Assembly: GCA_041940525.1 (NCBI GenBank)
Contig: JBGTSB010000006.1
Span: 33,976-97,975 of the forward strand
Length of the DNA stretch: 64,000 nucleotides
Direction of reading: 5' to 3'
Origin: JAKAXS01 sp041940525
GTDB lineage: Bacteria; Pseudomonadota; Alphaproteobacteria; Rhizobiales; Hyphomicrobiaceae
Part shown: positions 8,941 to 17,864 of the stretch, piece by piece
Layout: each line of letters starts with the position of its first letter
Position numbering within the stretch: position 1 is the first letter of the stretch
The notes under the pieces: model-generated
Database searches by the model: none
Told to the model about the DNA's origin: nothing
Seen by the model: the letters and a program-made list of their open reading frames with translations, nothing else
Translations under genes and position numbers: made by a program

Positions 8941-10251
8941 TCACTGATCAGGTGGAATGATTTCGGTTATCACGCCCGCATCCAAGAGCTGTTGTGTTGT
9001 TGGGATCCACAAATCAGTGCTTGGGGTGGCCACAGCGCGCTGCACGAACTGCGGATCAAAACCGGCCTCGAGGTAGTAATTTGCATTCAAGTCATCGTGG
9101 ATCATGGTGAAGCCGTTCATGATCCGCGTCATCATTTCATCCATCTGAATGATCGACGTGGCGTGGAAGCCGATTTGCGCTTGCTGCGTGGCCAATCTGC
9201 GTGGGCCACCAGCGAGCATAATGGTACAGGCACTATGGCAATCTTGCGTGACGGCGGTCGTGAGGCCGCGTTGCTTGATGATGTCATAGACGCGCCGCCC
9301 CGCCACGACGTCGCCGCCGGGGCTTTGCAAGAGTATGGTCGTGATGTTCGGATTGGCGGATAGCGTCCGCTGGAAGTCCGCGACGATCGGCCAGACGACT
9401 TGGCCTTCAAAAATCAGAACCTGATTACTGATCGTCAGCCGGTAAACCGGCTGGCCAGAGCTGTCGGTTCCCCGTTCTGAATCCCGAATACCGGATAACC
9501 CGGCGATCCAGCCGATCACCAAAATGCCAGCAAATAAAACTAGTGACGGGACGTTGAGCCAGCCCCAAATTCGAGTGATCAGCCACGAGCCTCGCGCCTT
9601 GGCTTTGAGAAGCGACCGGACCAGCCCGGTGATCATCCAGATGGTGGCCGCCAGCAGGATTAATATTTCAATGCTGAAATAGATGCGCCGGAGGCCAGGC
9701 GACGCATCAGCCAGAAGGAGCGGGAAAAAATTCGCGGAGAACAACAACAGCCCAAACAGGATCAGCAACACGTTCACGAAGATCGTGCGGGCCAAGCCGT
9801 ACTCGCCACGCCAGTGACGCGTGAAAAAGTTTCCCGATGCCGTCGCTGCTTGTGCCGGCTCGGCCGCGGCATGACTCCCGGATGCAGCAGACCTAGCCGC
9901 CGCTTCAGGCCGAGTGACGACGGTCTCCTGGTCGGAAACGTCCAACTCCAAGGCAAACTCGCACGGGCCAACGCTCAGCACTTGGCCACTGGTCCAGGCG
10001 GCCGCTGCCGTCACCGGCTTTCCGTCTAGCAGCGTGCCATTCCGGCTGCCCAGGTCTTCAACTTGGATTTGCCCCTGCTGGCTGGTGACTTGCGCATGGC
10101 GCCGGGACACTCTGTCCGAGGCAATGACGATGTCTGATTGATCTGCCCTGCCGATGACGATCTTCGCCGCTTTGCCAAGCGGAAGACTCTTGGGTTCCGC
10201 CGGCCCAGACCGGACTATCAACCTAGCCACAACGCCACCCTCGTTTTCCAT
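8941..10251 (-). CDS. FHA domain - three TM helices - ClpP-like periplasmic serine protease
   Basis: 436 residues from the ATG at 10251; a GTG four codons earlier is possible. The cytoplasmic FHA domain (about 8-100; IGR, SRRH, SRNGT) is followed by a linker with QETVVTR, then three hydrophobic helices (about 153-176, 190-210, 233-252), which should place the C-terminus outside the membrane. The last part resembles the ClpP/crotonase fold: SPGGDV, then DCHSACT carrying the likely catalytic Ser, then GFHATS carrying the likely His. It is convergent with the pseudokinase gene, 33 bp apart. A protein with a phosphothreonine reader inside and a protease outside could carry kinase signals outward. 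Substrates are unknown. Confidence 0.82.
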   Translation of the reverse strand: MENEGGVVARLIVRSGPAEPKSLPLGKAAKIVIGRADQSDIVIASDRVSRRHAQVTSQQGQIQVEDLGSRNGTLLDGKPVTAAAAWTSGQVLSVGPCEFALELDVSDQETVVTRPEAAARSAASGSHAAAEPAQAATASGNFFTRHWRGEYGLARTIFVNVLLILFGLLLFSANFFPLLLADASPGLRRIYFSIEILILLAATIWMITGLVRSLLKAKARGSWLITRIWGWLNVPSLVLFAGILVIGWIAGLSGIRDSERGTDSSGQPVYRLTISNQVLIFEGQVVWPIVADFQRTLSANPNITTILLQSPGGDVVAGRRVYDIIKQRGLTTAVTQDCHSACTIMLAGGPRRLATQQAQIGFHATSIIQMDEMMTRIMNGFTMIHDDLNANYYLEAGFDPQFVQRAVATPSTDLWIPTTQQLLDAGVITEIIPPDQ

Positions 10252-10473
10252 GCCTGTCCACACGCGTCGCGCGCAGGAAATTATCGCACTGATAAGTTAG
10301 CCTGGAGAGCGCCGTTCGCGCTAGGTGCGTTTACGCCGATGGACTGCGAAGATGACCGCCATGCTTAACGCAAGCGGTTTGAAGAGCGCTCCGGCGACGA
10401 CCACCTGATAGAATGAAATAGGTATGCTAAAATTGGCTCGTGACATTGGAGATGGCCAGCGCGAGGGTTCTAG

Positions 10474-10863
10474 ATGTCCATTGAAGCATTGCGAGCCCGG
10501 CTTGAGGCGACAGCCGACTTACCGATCGAGGAGGCTGTGCCCGAAATTTCGACGGCACTCGACGGCCAGACCGTATTGGTGCCGCTGGTAGACTACGATG
10601 AGCAGACTGGCCATGTTCAGCTTTTGACAGCTAAGGACATCGACGGCATTGCGTGGATCTATGTCTATACTGGCGAGGATGTGATGGCCACGAATGGCAT
10701 GACGGGCACACGTTACGGCCATTTCGATTTTCTCGACGTGGTGCGCATGGCGCGCAAGGGCGACTTCGGCGGCATTGCTATTGACATCTCACAGGGCAGA
10801 AACCGCGGAATCATTCCAGACTATTGGCTTGAAGAAATTGAACGGGTCTTGGGCGGCGCTTGA
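10474..10863 (+). CDS. SseB-like small cytoplasmic protein
   Basis: 129 residues, no signal peptide or membrane helix. The pattern (a short helical start, then TVLVPLVDY, then a strand with IYVYTGED, then an acidic amphipathic C-terminal part ending IIPDYWLEEIE) matches the N-terminal domain of SseB-like proteins, whose molecular role is poorly defined. The start codon follows a GC-rich leader containing GCGAGGG. It is a single gene between the FHA-protease (divergent) and the TPR-hydrolase (same strand, about 170 bp downstream). The family call is moderate; otherwise it should be treated as a conserved hypothetical. Confidence 0.6.
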   Translation: MSIEALRARLEATADLPIEEAVPEISTALDGQTVLVPLVDYDEQTGHVQLLTAKDIDGIAWIYVYTGEDVMATNGMTGTRYGHFDFLDVVRMARKGDFGGIAIDISQGRNRGIIPDYWLEEIERVLGGA

Positions 10864-11029
10864 GGTTTGGCCCAGATGTTGTCCCTTTCGATCCAGGCGG
10901 GATGGCGGCTTTCGATAGAGCGATGGGACCGCGTGAACAATGGTTTGCCAACACCCTTTCAAACCGAAACATTGCCCCGCGTTGCCTGCGTTTGTACTAT
11001 CAGGCGCGAAACACGGGGGACGGGTGCGG

Positions 11030-13264
11030 GTGAGAATACGGATTGGTTTGCTGGCGGTGGCGTTGGTGGTGATGGCGCTGCCGGCGGTTGCGCAGGAAAA
11101 AGAATTCCTGGAGATCAACCAGCAGGTTTTGACGCTGCGCCAGGCAGGCAAGTACTTGCAGGCGGTGCCGGTTGCCAAGCGCGGGCTGGAGCACGTCGAA
11201 AAGGCGTTTGGCAAGGAGCACGTCTACGCCTCGGTGATGCACAATAATCTGGCCGAGCTTTACCGGATGCAGGGCTGGTACGCGCAGGCCGAACGCCATT
11301 ACGAGCGCGCTATCGCGATCATGGAAAAGGCGCGCGGGCCAGACCATGCCAATGTCGCGAGCTTTCTGAACAACCTCGCAGTGCTGTACGAGACGCAAGG
11401 CCGCTACGTTGAGGCCGAGCCGCTTTATAAGCGCGCGTTGCAGATCCGCCGAAAGGCTCTTGGCGAAGAGCATCGGGGCGTTGCGACAACGCTGAACAAT
11501 TTGGCTGAGCTCTATCGAGCGCGCGGGCGGTATGCCGAGGCATTCGCGCTTCATACGCGCGCGTTGGCGATCCGGGAAAAGGCACTCGGCAAGACACACG
11601 TCCAAGTCGCCACTTCGCTGAACAATCTCGCCATGGTGCACCGGGTCCAGGGGCGCGACAGCGACGCGGAGGCTGCGTTCAAGCGCGCTCAATCGATCTT
11701 TGAGAAAAAGCTTGGGCGCGATCATCCCAACGTGGCGTCCGTGTTGAGCAATCTGGCTGCGCTTTACCAGCATCAGGGCCGCTTGCGCGACGCGGGACCT
11801 TTGCTGCTGCGGGCGTACAAGATCCGAAAGCGCGCGCTCGGCCTGATGCACACAAGCGTCGCGTTTTCTGCCAACAACCTGGCTGAGTTTTATCGCACAC
11901 AGAAGCGCTTCAAGGTGGCCGAGCCTCTCTACAAGCTGGCGTTAATCGTCTTCGAAAAGCAGCTGGGCAAGAGCCACGAGCACACGGGCGCGGTGCTCAA
12001 CAACCTAGGTGCAATTGCTGATGATGAAGGCCGCCACAAAGAGGCCGTGACGTACTACGAGCGCGCCTTGAAGATCAGCGAGGATCAGCTCGGACCCGAC
12101 CACGCAAACGTTGGCGTGATCTTGTCGCGGCTTGCCAGCCTCTACGGCAAGGTGGAGCGGTCAGCTGACGAGGAGCGGTTGCGGGAGCGGCTAGCGCTGA
12201 TGGCGCCAGAAGGGACCCGCCATGTTCCTCTTTATTTCGCGACGAACCGCTCTCGCGCCCAATCTGGGTTCGGAGTGGACCTCGGAAAAGACGTGACGCA
12301 TGGGCTCTCGCTGGCGCGCGTGCCCGCGCTCGAGGTGGACAATCGCGCCGGCCGTCTCAGCGAGAGCTTTGGGCAGCTGGAAACGGCGAAGACGGGCACG
12401 CTGACGGCAGCGGGCAAGTTGGAGGTCGTCAAATCTACACCGTTCGACAATGTGGCGGCGTTCGTGTCATCGGCGCGAAAAAATCAGGCACGGTCGGCAC
12501 GCTTCAAGAACCAGGCTCTCGTATTCGTGCACGGCTACAACACCGGTTTTGACGGCGCCATGAAACGCGCGGCACAGGTGGCGTTCGATCTTGAGTTTGA
12601 CGGCATTCTGATCCCGTTCGCCTGGCCATCGCAGGGGGAGACGACGGGTTACATCAAGGACCGGCGCATGTCCCTGCAATCGGTGGACGTGTTGGCTGAT
12701 GTTCTGAAAGAGCTGAAGCAAACCATGCCAGGCGTGCGCATTCACCTGCTTGCGCATTCCATGGGCAATCAGGTTCTGCTGCGCGCGCTGTGCAAGATCG
12801 CGTCGGGGGACGGCAAAAAGGAGCGCTTGTTTGGGCAGGTCATCTCTGCTCATCCTGACATCAGCACGGATGATTTCGACACTCTGACGAAGTGCCTGCA
12901 GCCGGTGGTGTCCGGCGTCACGCTTTACGTCAACAAAGAGGACTTGGCGCTTCGTGTGCGGTGCGGCGGCACGCTTTGCCGTGCGGGCAACACAGCGCGT
13001 GGCTACGGCGCGGCGGACGTGATCGATACCACGCAAATGAGCGCCGGTCTGTTCAAGTCTTTAACCGGTGGATACGACCACGACATCTTCGTGCGCAATC
13101 CCCTGCTCTTCAGCGACATCACGCGGCTTTTGATGACCGGTCAACGCCCGGTGGACAAGCGCACGCCGGAATTCCACGCCTCAAAGGATGGCGACGGCCG
13201 TACGCTTTGGGTTTACGACAAGGCGCGCAACCCGGCAGTTACTGAGGCCGCTAGTCGACAGTGA
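11030..13264 (+). CDS. Secreted TPR protein with C-terminal DUF900-type alpha/beta hydrolase
   Basis: About 744 residues from the GTG at 11030, which has GGGGGA upstream and opens directly into a signal peptide (IRIGLLAVALVVMALPAVAQ). An in-frame ATG at 10940 would place a charged tail ahead of it. The N-terminal half is a run of seven or eight 42-residue TPRs of the kinesin-light-chain type, with repeated LNNLAxLY and YxRALxIxE. The C-terminal half is an alpha/beta hydrolase of the DUF900 kind: VPLYFATNR, VFVHGYNTGF as oxyanion region, and the nucleophile elbow AHSMGN. It probably acts in the periplasm, with the TPRs choosing a partner protein. The gene overlaps the 3' end of the convergent dipeptidase gene by 14 bp. 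Confidence 0.85.
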   Translation: MRIRIGLLAVALVVMALPAVAQEKEFLEINQQVLTLRQAGKYLQAVPVAKRGLEHVEKAFGKEHVYASVMHNNLAELYRMQGWYAQAERHYERAIAIMEKARGPDHANVASFLNNLAVLYETQGRYVEAEPLYKRALQIRRKALGEEHRGVATTLNNLAELYRARGRYAEAFALHTRALAIREKALGKTHVQVATSLNNLAMVHRVQGRDSDAEAAFKRAQSIFEKKLGRDHPNVASVLSNLAALYQHQGRLRDAGPLLLRAYKIRKRALGLMHTSVAFSANNLAEFYRTQKRFKVAEPLYKLALIVFEKQLGKSHEHTGAVLNNLGAIADDEGRHKEAVTYYERALKISEDQLGPDHANVGVILSRLASLYGKVERSADEERLRERLALMAPEGTRHVPLYFATNRSRAQSGFGVDLGKDVTHGLSLARVPALEVDNRAGRLSESFGQLETAKTGTLTAAGKLEVVKSTPFDNVAAFVSSARKNQARSARFKNQALVFVHGYNTGFDGAMKRAAQVAFDLEFDGILIPFAWPSQGETTGYIKDRRMSLQSVDVLADVLKELKQTMPGVRIHLLAHSMGNQVLLRALCKIASGDGKKERLFGQVISAHPDISTDDFDTLTKCLQPVVSGVTLYVNKEDLALRVRCGGTLCRAGNTARGYGAADVIDTTQMSAGLFKSLTGGYDHDIFVRNPLLFSDITRLLMTGQRPVDKRTPEFHASKDGDGRTLWVYDKARNPAVTEAASRQ

Positions 13265-14015
13265 AATCACGAGCGCGGTTGAAGCCGGGCTCGGGCAGGC
13301 TGAAGTGCCACCACTCGCGCGTGTAGTTCTGGAAACCTTCGGCTTTCATGGCGTTTAGCAGCAGTTCCCGGTTCTTCTTGTGAGAGCCCTTGATGCTGGG
13401 GTGACGCGTGTGGCTCTTCTCGTCGAAGCAATCGAACGTCGTTCCCATCGCCAGTTCGCCAGGCTGGTCGTCGCCGATGCAGGTCTTGGCCGCTCGTTCG
13501 GTATCGGTTGTCTCGAACTGAGGTGCGTTGGCGTTATCCGCACCGTCTATCGGGACCAAGGTGAGGTCTACCGTCGTGCCACGCGAGTGGGATGATTGCT
13601 TCGCGACGTAGCCAAGGGGGATGATCTTGGAACGCGGGATGTTCGGATAATAGTATTTCGTCGCGTCCTGTTTGCTGCGCGCGGCCCAGGCCATGAACGC
13701 TGCGACGGCGCGCTTGGGCCGGTAACAGTCGAACACTTTTAACGACAGCCCGCGCGGCTTAAGGCTCGCCTGCACGCGGGCCAAAGCTTTGGCGACAGGA
13801 CGGGCCAGGATGCAAACCGGAGCGGCATAGCCGGGTACGGTGGCGCCGGTGAAATTCGCCGCGCGCGCGTAATGCATGTCCTGCACGATCGTGGGTGCGA
13901 CGTCCGACAGCCTGACGAAACCGCTCGGCAGCTTGCTTTCCGCCAGCACCGGTGCCAGGCCACTAGAAAGGACCACGGCAGCCGTACAGACACAGACGCG
14001 CATGCGCTTCAACAT
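13251..14015 (-). CDS. D-alanyl-D-alanine dipeptidase, VanX/DdpX type (peptidase M15D)
   Basis: 254 residues with a signal peptide ending near V-L-A-E (residue 26), so it is periplasmic. The zinc site and catalytic residues of VanX are all present with the same spacing: His143 and Asp150 in SSHSRGTTVD, and Glu234 and His237 in EWWHF. The family hydrolyses D-Ala-D-Ala. In a Gram-negative this means recycling or turnover of cell-wall dipeptide rather than vancomycin resistance, because no vanH/vanA genes are present. It lies 10 bp downstream of the caspase-like gene on the same strand, so the two are likely co-transcribed. Confidence 0.92.
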   Translation of the reverse strand: MLKRMRVCVCTAAVVLSSGLAPVLAESKLPSGFVRLSDVAPTIVQDMHYARAANFTGATVPGYAAPVCILARPVAKALARVQASLKPRGLSLKVFDCYRPKRAVAAFMAWAARSKQDATKYYYPNIPRSKIIPLGYVAKQSSHSRGTTVDLTLVPIDGADNANAPQFETTDTERAAKTCIGDDQPGELAMGTTFDCFDEKSHTRHPSIKGSHKKNRELLLNAMKAEGFQNYTREWWHFSLPEPGFNRARDFTVD

Positions 14016-14025
14016 GGTTCACCGT

Positions 14026-15500
14026 TCACTGGAAGATGGGGCGCAGTTCGCTGATTGCCGTGTCAGGATACTTCGTACCCTTGCGGACGGCCTGGATCTC
14101 TATGCGCACCCAGGTGGCTTCCAACGGTTTTGGGAGCGCGTAATCCAGGCTGCCCGGCGCGTTCTGCAATGCCAGCGTTGCCTGTTCGCCATTGGAGAAG
14201 CTGAGGCTGAGCTGGCGCACGGATGCGTTGCGCTCAAACAGACTGTCGGACTTACCGTATCCGTTGGCGATGCGGAAGCCGCGCACTGTCTGCTTGGTGT
14301 TCCAGCTAATGACGACCCACTCGCCGATGCCATCGCCGGCAGCGCCCTCAACCCACGCGGTGCGGGACGTGCCATCGAGCAGATTGCGCGGACCGTAGTG
14401 AGAGGTATTGGTGCCGCCGGTCTTGAGAGCCGAACTCGCGCANNNNNNNNNNAAACGCGGTAGCCGTCAATGCCATCACAACTGGCCGCCGCTCCGGTCG
14501 GCGCGGGTGCGTGCGAACGGGCGGCTAGCTTTACCTCTTTCTGCCCTTTTCCCTGGCCCTTCAGCTCCTTGATGCGTGCTTCAGCCAAGTCCGCGTAGAC
14601 CGTGCTGCGATAGCGGTTCGCTAAAGCCTCCAAGACTGCGATGCTCGTCGTGTCCTTTGTCGCGCCCCAAGCGCTTGCAGCGTCATTGGACACGGCTTGC
14701 GGCTCCTTGGCCGCAACGGACTGCTTGCCCCCAAGGAAGATTTGCTGGCGCAGTGCGTGTTGGTCCCAGGGGATCTGGCGGCTGGCGGTTTCCGCAATGA
14801 CCTCGTTGCGAACGCGGATCAGTACGGAGATCAGGCTTTCCGCCGGGGTTGCGATGTGCTTGACCAGGGCCGCCGTATAGGGCGAGTTGCGGCCATTGCC
14901 ATCGAGCGCGACGTTGCCTGGCTGTGTTGAGAAGCTGATCAACGTGCCCAGTCCTGCTTCGAATTGCGCGAGGCCTTTTTCAATCGATGATGACCGTGTG
15001 CCCATCGCCCGCGCGAGATTGCGAGACAGCGGGTTATCGCGGCAGGCGTCCAACAAGATGATGTTCGTTTTCGTTTCCGCTTCCATCGCGCGCTGGACCA
15101 AGCTGAGCCGGATCATCTCGAAATCCAGCGCGGAGGCTGTCGACAACTTTGCGTCAATCGGCACGAGATAGTTTTCGCCCGAGACTTGCAGACCGTGCCC
15201 AGCATAGAAGAAGAGCCCGAGATCAGCGCCGACGAGGCTATCGGCGAAGCGGCGGATGGTCTGTTCCATCGCGCCCTTTTTGAGATCGATCCCCTTGATG
15301 ACTTCGAAACCGAGCAGGTCCAGCGCGGAGGCCAAGTCATCCGCGTCATTCTTGGGGTTGGTGAGCGGCGCGGTGTTTTCGTAAGCAGAGTTTCCGATAA
15401 TCAGCGCGACGCGGCGCGCCTCTGCTTCGGTGACGTTGATGACGCCGGCAAAGAGAACCAGCATCGCGTACGCCGCCAATCTCGATAGACCCTGCCTCAT
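14026..15500 (-). CDS. Secreted caspase-like (peptidase C14) protein with discoidin-type C-terminal domain, interrupted by an assembly gap
   Basis: The N-terminus is a signal peptide (to about residue 28) followed by a caspase/metacaspase fold: RVALIIGNSAY, catalytic His102 in FFYAGHG and Cys153 in LLDACRDN. The frame runs to the 10-N gap at 14443-14452. Beyond it, a different frame encodes a domain with TSHYGPRNLLDG, GIGEWVVISW and a final ISELRPIF, the pattern of the discoidin-like (F5/8C, NADase-type glycan-binding) domains often attached to bacterial caspases. The two halves are therefore one gene, and the frame change is an artefact of the arbitrary N count. Caspase-like proteins of this kind are poorly understood. 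VanX and TPR-hydrolase genes are neighbours. Confidence 0.85.
14443..14452. other. Assembly gap (10 N)
   Basis: Ten consecutive N within the caspase-like gene. The frames on the two sides differ. If the gene is intact, the true number of missing bases is 2 modulo 3 rather than 10, so this is a placeholder and not a measured length. Confidence 0.95.
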
Positions 15501-15606
15501 GGCCCACCCCCTCGAAAATGTCGCTTCCGTCCGGCTAACTGAGGCGCATCAATACACTCGGTACGAAACGTTGGCCAGAACGTCGAACCTGCCACTTGTC
15601 AGAAGG

Positions 15607-17655
15607 TCAATTCTCCGCACGCCCCGCTTGCGCTCCATGGGGTTGCCGCAACAAAGTGTCGAGAAGCGGCTGAACCCGCTCAATGCCCAGCCAATTGAGG
15701 TGATTATTATCTTTGAACAGTGGTCGGCTAAGTTCATCCTCCGGCCGGCAGATTTGTTCGTCACAGAAGTATGGCAGCGGGGATGCAATCGTAATGCGTT
15801 GGGGATCGAGCAGGCCAACCTGCTCCAATACTTTTAGCGTTCTTTCCTGACGCTTGATGACTGTTTCGCGCGGCTTGGCCGGATTGTAGGGCTGGTTCCA
15901 GGCCAACGCACGCGCCATTGCGACAGGTACCGAGCGGTCAAACTCCGGTATTGGCGCCAAAATTATTACCCGGTCGGCATGCTGTAGGATGCTTTGTACT
16001 GTGTCAGTCAGCATTGACCGCAGGGCGGTTGGGGACGCCTCGGCATCACCATTGCCGAGCATCACTTTGCGCGCCGTTTCATAAGGCATCGGTGTGCCTT
16101 GCACGTAATACGCCCAGCGCGCCGCAAGCACGACTGTTGAAATGCGCCGGCGGTTTTTCGCGGCGTAATCGCGGATTTCCGCGTTTTGTTGGCGGCAGCT
16201 TTCGCTACGGCTCCGGCGATTTGTCAGTGTCACGCCAAGCAGAGGCGGGCAGCCCGGGCTGAAGACACTGTAGAATATCTGGTCCTTCGGCACGGCCTGC
16301 GCGACCGCGCTCTGGAGCATCGCCGCGTGACTGTCTCCCCATAGGAGAACGCCCCGCGCACCCGCCTTCTGGCGCACATCAGAATTGCACACAGTAAAGT
16401 ACTTGAACGCCGGGTCAGATTGGCAGGCTGGCCGCGGGCGAGCAGAGGCCTCGCTGGCGGGGTTTAGAACCGCCAGAACCTCGCGAGGCCAGCGATTGGG
16501 AATTCCCCCGGAGTTGCTGAGGAGCGCGCCGCCCGTCAGAATCAGAGCAGTTGCTGCGGCCTGGATGGCGAAAACGCCTTGCCACCGTTGCCGCGGATTT
16601 GTCTTTCGGAACGGCTGTTCGATGAAACGCCACGAGAGGTAGCCCGCCAAGAGTGACGATGCAAACAAGGTCACTGTCGCGGCCGTCGCATACTGCTCCA
16701 CAAGCGGGCCATATCGATACTTGGCAAACACGATCATGGGCCAATGCCAGAGATAGACCGAGTAGGAAATGAGCCCGATCCAAACGAGCGGCCGCGCCGT
16801 CAAGGCTTGTGAGATTAGTGTCGACCCTTTGGCGCCGCCAGCGATGAGCAAGGCTGAACCAAAGACGGGGATCATCGCGCTCGATCCGGGAAACTCCGTG
16901 TCGGGGGAGTAGGCGAGGTATGTCCATGCGATCAGGCACGCGCCGGCGGCTGTAAGACTTTCGCGAACGAACCGCTGGCTCGGAAGGCGGGAGTGCAGCA
17001 GGACCAGGATTGCGCCTGTCAGAAGTTCCCAGATCCGGGCCGGCGTTGAGAAAAATGCGGCGTCTTGGGATGACCTGACCAGAACCTCGGAGTAGGCCGC
17101 TGAGGCTATGCCTACCACAGCTATGACGCCCAATGCCGCGCGTTGTCCTTTCCAGCGCCATACGAGCCACAGCAAGAGGGGAAACGCGAGATAGTACTGC
17201 TCTTCAACCGCCAGTGACCAGGTGTGCAGCAACGGCTTTTCTTCAGCGGCACCGTCAAAATAGCCAGTCTCACCCTGGAAGTTATAGTTGGATATGAAAA
17301 GCGCCAGGCTTTGCAAGCTTCGCCCGTAGGCCGTCAGCTCCGACGGAAACAAGAACAGGTATGACAGCGCTGTTGTAACTATGGCCATGGCCAACAGCGC
17401 TGGAATGATACGCCGGATGCGGCGCTCGTAGAAGCGGATCAGGCTGCGAACGCTGAACGTGCCTGCGGCAAGTTCCGTCACGAGGATACGCGTGATCAGG
17501 TATCCAGAGATCACGAAGAAGATGTCGACTCCTGCGAACCCCCCGCCAATCAATTCGAGATGGAACGCCACCACACCAAGAACCGCGACCGCTCGCAAAC
17601 CATCAATGTCGGGACGGTAGTCCATCCCGCTCATATGGACGGCTCGTTCGCTCAT
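15607..17655 (-). CDS. Membrane O-acyltransferase with SGNH domain (OafA/YrhL type)
   Basis: 682 residues. The N-terminal acyltransferase-3 domain has about ten membrane helices and the family landmarks YRPDIDGLRAVAV with a following His in VVAFHLE, RRIRRIIPA, and WSLAVEEQYY. The C-terminal periplasmic SGNH domain has LLWGDSHAA (Ser nucleophile) and DNNHLNWLG (His of the D-x-x-H block). Such enzymes move an acyl group across the membrane onto O-antigen, exopolysaccharide or peptidoglycan. The acceptor cannot be read from the sequence. The start at 17655 has AAGG upstream; a start at the Met before DYRPD is possible. It stands alone, divergent from the channel fusion gene. Confidence 0.92.
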   Translation of the reverse strand: MSERAVHMSGMDYRPDIDGLRAVAVLGVVAFHLELIGGGFAGVDIFFVISGYLITRILVTELAAGTFSVRSLIRFYERRIRRIIPALLAMAIVTTALSYLFLFPSELTAYGRSLQSLALFISNYNFQGETGYFDGAAEEKPLLHTWSLAVEEQYYLAFPLLLWLVWRWKGQRAALGVIAVVGIASAAYSEVLVRSSQDAAFFSTPARIWELLTGAILVLLHSRLPSQRFVRESLTAAGACLIAWTYLAYSPDTEFPGSSAMIPVFGSALLIAGGAKGSTLISQALTARPLVWIGLISYSVYLWHWPMIVFAKYRYGPLVEQYATAATVTLFASSLLAGYLSWRFIEQPFRKTNPRQRWQGVFAIQAAATALILTGGALLSNSGGIPNRWPREVLAVLNPASEASARPRPACQSDPAFKYFTVCNSDVRQKAGARGVLLWGDSHAAMLQSAVAQAVPKDQIFYSVFSPGCPPLLGVTLTNRRSRSESCRQQNAEIRDYAAKNRRRISTVVLAARWAYYVQGTPMPYETARKVMLGNGDAEASPTALRSMLTDTVQSILQHADRVIILAPIPEFDRSVPVAMARALAWNQPYNPAKPRETVIKRQERTLKVLEQVGLLDPQRITIASPLPYFCDEQICRPEDELSRPLFKDNNHLNWLGIERVQPLLDTLLRQPHGAQAGRAEN

Positions 17656-17864
17656 TCTGTCGCCTTGTCGTAATTGTCATCCAACAGTCATAGGCTCTAG
17701 CCGATCCTGGTCCGGGCAGCCAAGGCTCAAAACCCTGCGTTGCCACCCCAATAGAGGTTGTTCATTCACTGTTTCCGCCTTTCAAACCCGGTCTGTTACC
17801 GGATCGGCACACCCATAGCCGATGCGATGGACTATCTTGCCCGGGCTCAATCCGGGGGGCGGGC

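Noticed and set aside
11000..11851. 283-codon minus-strand frame
   Set aside because: Antisense to the TPR repeats. The repeat unit keeps the frame open; the protein has no signal, helix or family pattern.
13251..14015. Vancomycin resistance by VanX
   Set aside because: No vanH/vanA ligase genes nearby and the host appears Gram-negative; cell-wall dipeptide turnover is the simpler reading.
14100..14442. C-terminal sequence of the caspase gene in the frame that reads through the 10 N
   Set aside because: This frame gives a low-complexity Arg/Ser-rich tail, while the other frame gives a recognisable discoidin-like domain.
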